From: Flavobacteriaceae bacterium
GTDB lineage: Bacteria; Bacteroidota; Bacteroidia; Flavobacteriales; Flavobacteriaceae
Assembly (NCBI GenBank): GCA_030828025.1
Contig: JAURDG010000057.1
Coordinates: 1 to 7,851, forward strand
Reading direction: 5' to 3'
DNA: 7,851 nt
A program made the position numbers and the translations under genes. Numbering within the stretch: the stretch's first letter is position 1; each line of letters begins with the position of its first letter. The notes below the pieces were generated by a model, which saw only the letters and a program-made list of their open reading frames with translations, was not told the origin of the DNA and searched no databases. Of the stretch, positions 5,977 to 7,851 are shown one piece after another.

Positions 5977-7317
5977 TTAAACTACTCCTTGTGCAAGCAT
6001 GGCATCTGCCACTTTAACAAATCCAGCAATGTTTGCGCCTTTTTCGTAGTTAATTTTTCCTTTTTCTGAGCCAAAAGTCACACAAGACTGGTGAATATCC
6101 TGCATGATCTGCTGTAGCCGTTGATCTACCTCATCGCGTGTCCAATTATAACGCAGCGAGTTTTGTGCCATTTCAAGCCCTGAAACGGCAACACCACCAG
6201 CATTTGACGCCTTGCCCGGAGCATACAAAATGTCATGCGCATGAAACTGCAAAATGGCTTTTGGGGTTGCGGGCATATTCGCCCCCTCACTTACACAAAA
6301 ACACCCATTGGCAACCAAGGTTTTTGCATCTGCTTCGTCTAACTCATTTTGCGTAGCACATGGCATGGCAATATCGCAAGCTACGCTCCAAGGTTTTTGG
6401 TCTTTATGAAACGTTGCGTTAGGATTTTTGTCCAAATAATCGTGAATCCGTTTGCGAGCAACATTTTTGAGGTGCATCACAAATGCCAGTTTTTCTTCAT
6501 TAATACCATCGGGGTCATAAATAAATCCTGATGAGTCTGAGAGGGTAAGTACCTTAGCGCCCAATTGAATTGCTTTTTCGGCGGCATACTGGGCAACATT
6601 TCCTGAACCCGAAATGACCACCTTTTTGCCTTCGAAACTTTCGCCTCTATTTTTGAGCATATTTTGGGCAAAATACACTGCGCCATATCCTGTTGCTTCT
6701 GGGCGAATTAGCGAGCCTCCCCAAGAAATTCCTTTCCCTGTTAATACGCCAGTAAATTCGTTTTTTAACCGTTTGTATTGTCCAAACATGTAGCCTATTT
6801 CTCTACCGCCTACACCGATATCGCCCGCAGGAATGTCGCGGTTGGGGCCAATGTGTCGGAACAACTCCGTCATAAAGCTTTGGCAAAAGCGCATGACCTC
6901 ACCGTCTGATTTGCCTTTTGGGTTAAAATCTGCTCCCCCTTTTCCACCGCCCATGGGCAAGGTGGTGAGCGCATTTTTAAACACCTGCTCAAAGGCCAAA
7001 AATTTCAAAATACTCAGGTTAACTGACTCGTGAAAGCGAAGTCCTCCTTTGTACGGGCCAATAGCAGAGTTCATCTCAATCCGATATCCTCGATTGACTT
7101 GTATTTCTCCTTGGTCATCTATCCAAGGAACCCGAAACATGACAACACGCTCAGGCTCAACCATCCGCATAAGTATGTTTTTTCCGTGATAGATATCCTG
7201 TGAAACAATATAGGGTATAACCGTTTGGGCTACCTCCGTTACGGCCTGCATAAACTCAGGCTCATGGGCGTTTCGTTTGCTTACTTCTTGCAAAAAGTCT
7301 TTAATGATTTGGTTCAT
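5977..7317 (-). CDS. gdhA: NADP-dependent glutamate dehydrogenase
   Basis: Cytoplasmic hexameric enzyme that makes glutamate from 2-oxoglutarate, ammonium and NADPH (EC 1.4.1.4), a main route of ammonium assimilation. The 446-residue length matches the small hexameric class, and the sequence closely resembles the Escherichia coli enzyme from end to end, including the terminus ANIAGFVKVADAMLAQGVV (428-446). Substrate-site residues are present: GPYKGGLRFH (87-96, Lys90), VFKNAL (112-117, Lys114) and the family signature LPMGGGKGGADFNP (120-133) with catalytic Lys126. Asp166 lies in PAGDIGVGGREIGYM. The nucleotide fold shows SGSGNVAQYAAEKA (236-249), and DSSG (261-264), as in the E. coli NADP enzyme, suggests NADP rather than NAD. 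The start is the ATG at 7317, whose N-terminus aligns with the family. metB lies 44 bp upstream and porZ begins 9 bp downstream, so gdhA may lead a transcript that includes porZ and recO. Confidence 0.97.
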   Translation of the reverse strand: MNQIIKDFLQEVSKRNAHEPEFMQAVTEVAQTVIPYIVSQDIYHGKNILMRMVEPERVVMFRVPWIDDQGEIQVNRGYRIEMNSAIGPYKGGLRFHESVNLSILKFLAFEQVFKNALTTLPMGGGKGGADFNPKGKSDGEVMRFCQSFMTELFRHIGPNRDIPAGDIGVGGREIGYMFGQYKRLKNEFTGVLTGKGISWGGSLIRPEATGYGAVYFAQNMLKNRGESFEGKKVVISGSGNVAQYAAEKAIQLGAKVLTLSDSSGFIYDPDGINEEKLAFVMHLKNVARKRIHDYLDKNPNATFHKDQKPWSVACDIAMPCATQNELDEADAKTLVANGCFCVSEGANMPATPKAILQFHAHDILYAPGKASNAGGVAVSGLEMAQNSLRYNWTRDEVDQRLQQIMQDIHQSCVTFGSEKGKINYEKGANIAGFVKVADAMLAQGVV

Positions 7318-7335
7318 AACTTGATGTTTGTATGT

Positions 7336-7343
7336 TGAATGTA
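7336..7343 (-). promoter_or_regulatory. Weak candidate -7 element upstream of gdhA
   Basis: On the minus strand TACATTCA at 7343-7336 resembles the Bacteroidota -7 box TAnnTTTG with two mismatches and lies 18 bases before the gdhA ATG, at a similar distance to the candidate before ileS. No clear -33 box is seen at the expected spacing. It is offered because the 44-bp gap is the only place for a gdhA-proximal promoter outside coding sequence. Confidence 0.22.
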
Positions 7344-7346
7344 CGT

Positions 7347-7360
7347 TTTTATTTATAAAA
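7347..7360. repeat. AT-only palindrome after the metB stop
   Basis: On the minus strand TTTTAT and ATAAAA are exact complements separated by two bases, starting one base after the TAG of the metB-like gene. The stem has no G or C and too short a loop to be a stable terminator. It may instead be an AT-rich block upstream of a gdhA promoter. Confidence 0.3.
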
Positions 7361-7361
7361 T

Positions 7362-7851
7362 CTAGCCTAAAGCTTGCTTCAAATCTGCGATTAAGTCTTC
7401 GCTGTCTTCAATGCCTACGCTAAGGCGAATAAGCCCATCCGTAACGCCTGTTTTTTCACGTTCCTCTTTTGGAATAGATGCATGGGTCATACTTGCAGGA
7501 TGTCCTGCTAAACTCTCCACGCCACCTAACGATTCGGCTAGTGTAAAAACCTGTAGCGCAGAAACAATGGCAACCGCTTTCTCAAGACTATTGTCTTTGT
7601 GCACAAAAGAGATCATACCGCCAAAATCGTCCATTTGTGCTTTGGCAACATCATGGTTGGGATGGGTTTCAAATCCTGGCCAATACACTTTCTCTACATC
7701 CGGGTGTTTTGCTAAAAACAGGGCTATAGCCCGTCCATTTTCACAATGGCGTTGCATGCGCACATGCAGGGTTTTGATTCCTCGAAGGACCAAAAAAGCA
7801 TCCATCGGGCCAGGGACAGCACCGCTTGCGTTTTGAATAAAGGCAAGGCGG
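7362..7851 (-). CDS. metB: Cystathionine gamma-synthase-like PLP enzyme, C-terminal 162 residues (5' part outside window)
   Basis: Member of the Cys/Met metabolism PLP-dependent family (fold type I aminotransferase-like). Cystathionine gamma-synthase joins an activated homoserine ester to cysteine on the way to methionine. The gene enters from the right edge in mid-frame; the hand-read fragment starts RLAFIQNASGAVPGPMDAFL. It then shows LRGIKTLHVRMQRHCENG (fragment residues 22-39), the motif SLGGVESL (107-114), HASIPKEER (123-131) and RLSVGIED (142-149), whose arginine contacts the substrate carboxylate in this family. The Schiff-base lysine and PLP phosphate site lie upstream, outside the window. 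MetB, cystathionine beta-lyase and gamma-lyase share these motifs; MetB is chosen on overall resemblance to flavobacterial proteins with this name, so the substrate is less certain than the family. It ends with TAG 44 bp before gdhA. Confidence 0.88.
   Translation of the reverse strand, partial: RLAFIQNASGAVPGPMDAFLVLRGIKTLHVRMQRHCENGRAIALFLAKHPDVEKVYWPGFETHPNHDVAKAQMDDFGGMISFVHKDNSLEKAVAIVSALQVFTLAESLGGVESLAGHPASMTHASIPKEEREKTGVTDGLIRLSVGIEDSEDLIADLKQALG

Noticed and set aside
7411..7836. Plus-strand open frame of 141 codons opposite metB
   Set aside because: The minus-strand frame has clear Cys/Met PLP-enzyme motifs (SLGGVESL, RLSVGIED); the plus-strand product resembles nothing I know.
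1..7851. Mobile element, CRISPR array, toxin-antitoxin or defence system
   Set aside because: Every stretch over 75 bp is covered by a recognisable housekeeping, secretion or uptake gene, and I saw no transposase, direct-repeat array or integration-site structure.

Overview
The window is an ordinary-looking stretch of a Bacteroidota chromosome, most likely class Flavobacteriia. Three things point there: a type IX secretion (T9SS) component with the C-terminal sorting domain typical of that phylum, a TonB-dependent receptor with an N-terminal carboxypeptidase-regulatory-like domain, and an isoleucyl-tRNA synthetase of the Bacteroidota type. Start sites lack clear Shine-Dalgarno sequences, which also fits. 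By eye the base composition is moderate and even, and I see no insertion sequence, CRISPR array, tRNA, rRNA, phage gene or sign of recent transfer.

All six genes lie on the minus strand, so transcription runs from high to low coordinates. In that order they are: the 3' part of a cystathionine gamma-synthase-like gene (metB, cut by the window edge at 7851); gdhA, an NADP-type glutamate dehydrogenase; porZ, a secreted two-propeller protein of the T9SS attachment complex; recO, recombination and repair mediator; a TonB-dependent outer-membrane receptor of the haem/cobalamin-like type; and the 5' end of ileS (cut at position 1).

Packing is very tight. metB to gdhA is 44 bp, gdhA to porZ 9 bp, porZ and recO share one base (TAATG), recO and the receptor overlap by 20 bases, and the receptor to ileS is 75 bp. 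The gdhA-porZ-recO-receptor run is therefore probably read as one transcript, with likely translational coupling from porZ to recO to the receptor. The 75-bp gap before ileS holds candidate Bacteroidota-type -7 elements, so ileS may have its own promoter. No gap exceeds 75 bp and I found no convincing intrinsic terminator.

The genes do not form one pathway: amino-acid biosynthesis and nitrogen assimilation (metB, gdhA), protein secretion (porZ), DNA repair (recO), nutrient uptake (receptor) and translation (ileS). The most checkable oddities are the non-ATG start of ileS, forced by an in-frame stop just upstream; the small palindrome over one candidate porZ start; and the coupling of a T9SS gene, a repair gene and an outer-membrane receptor. 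I do not see evidence for an undescribed system here.
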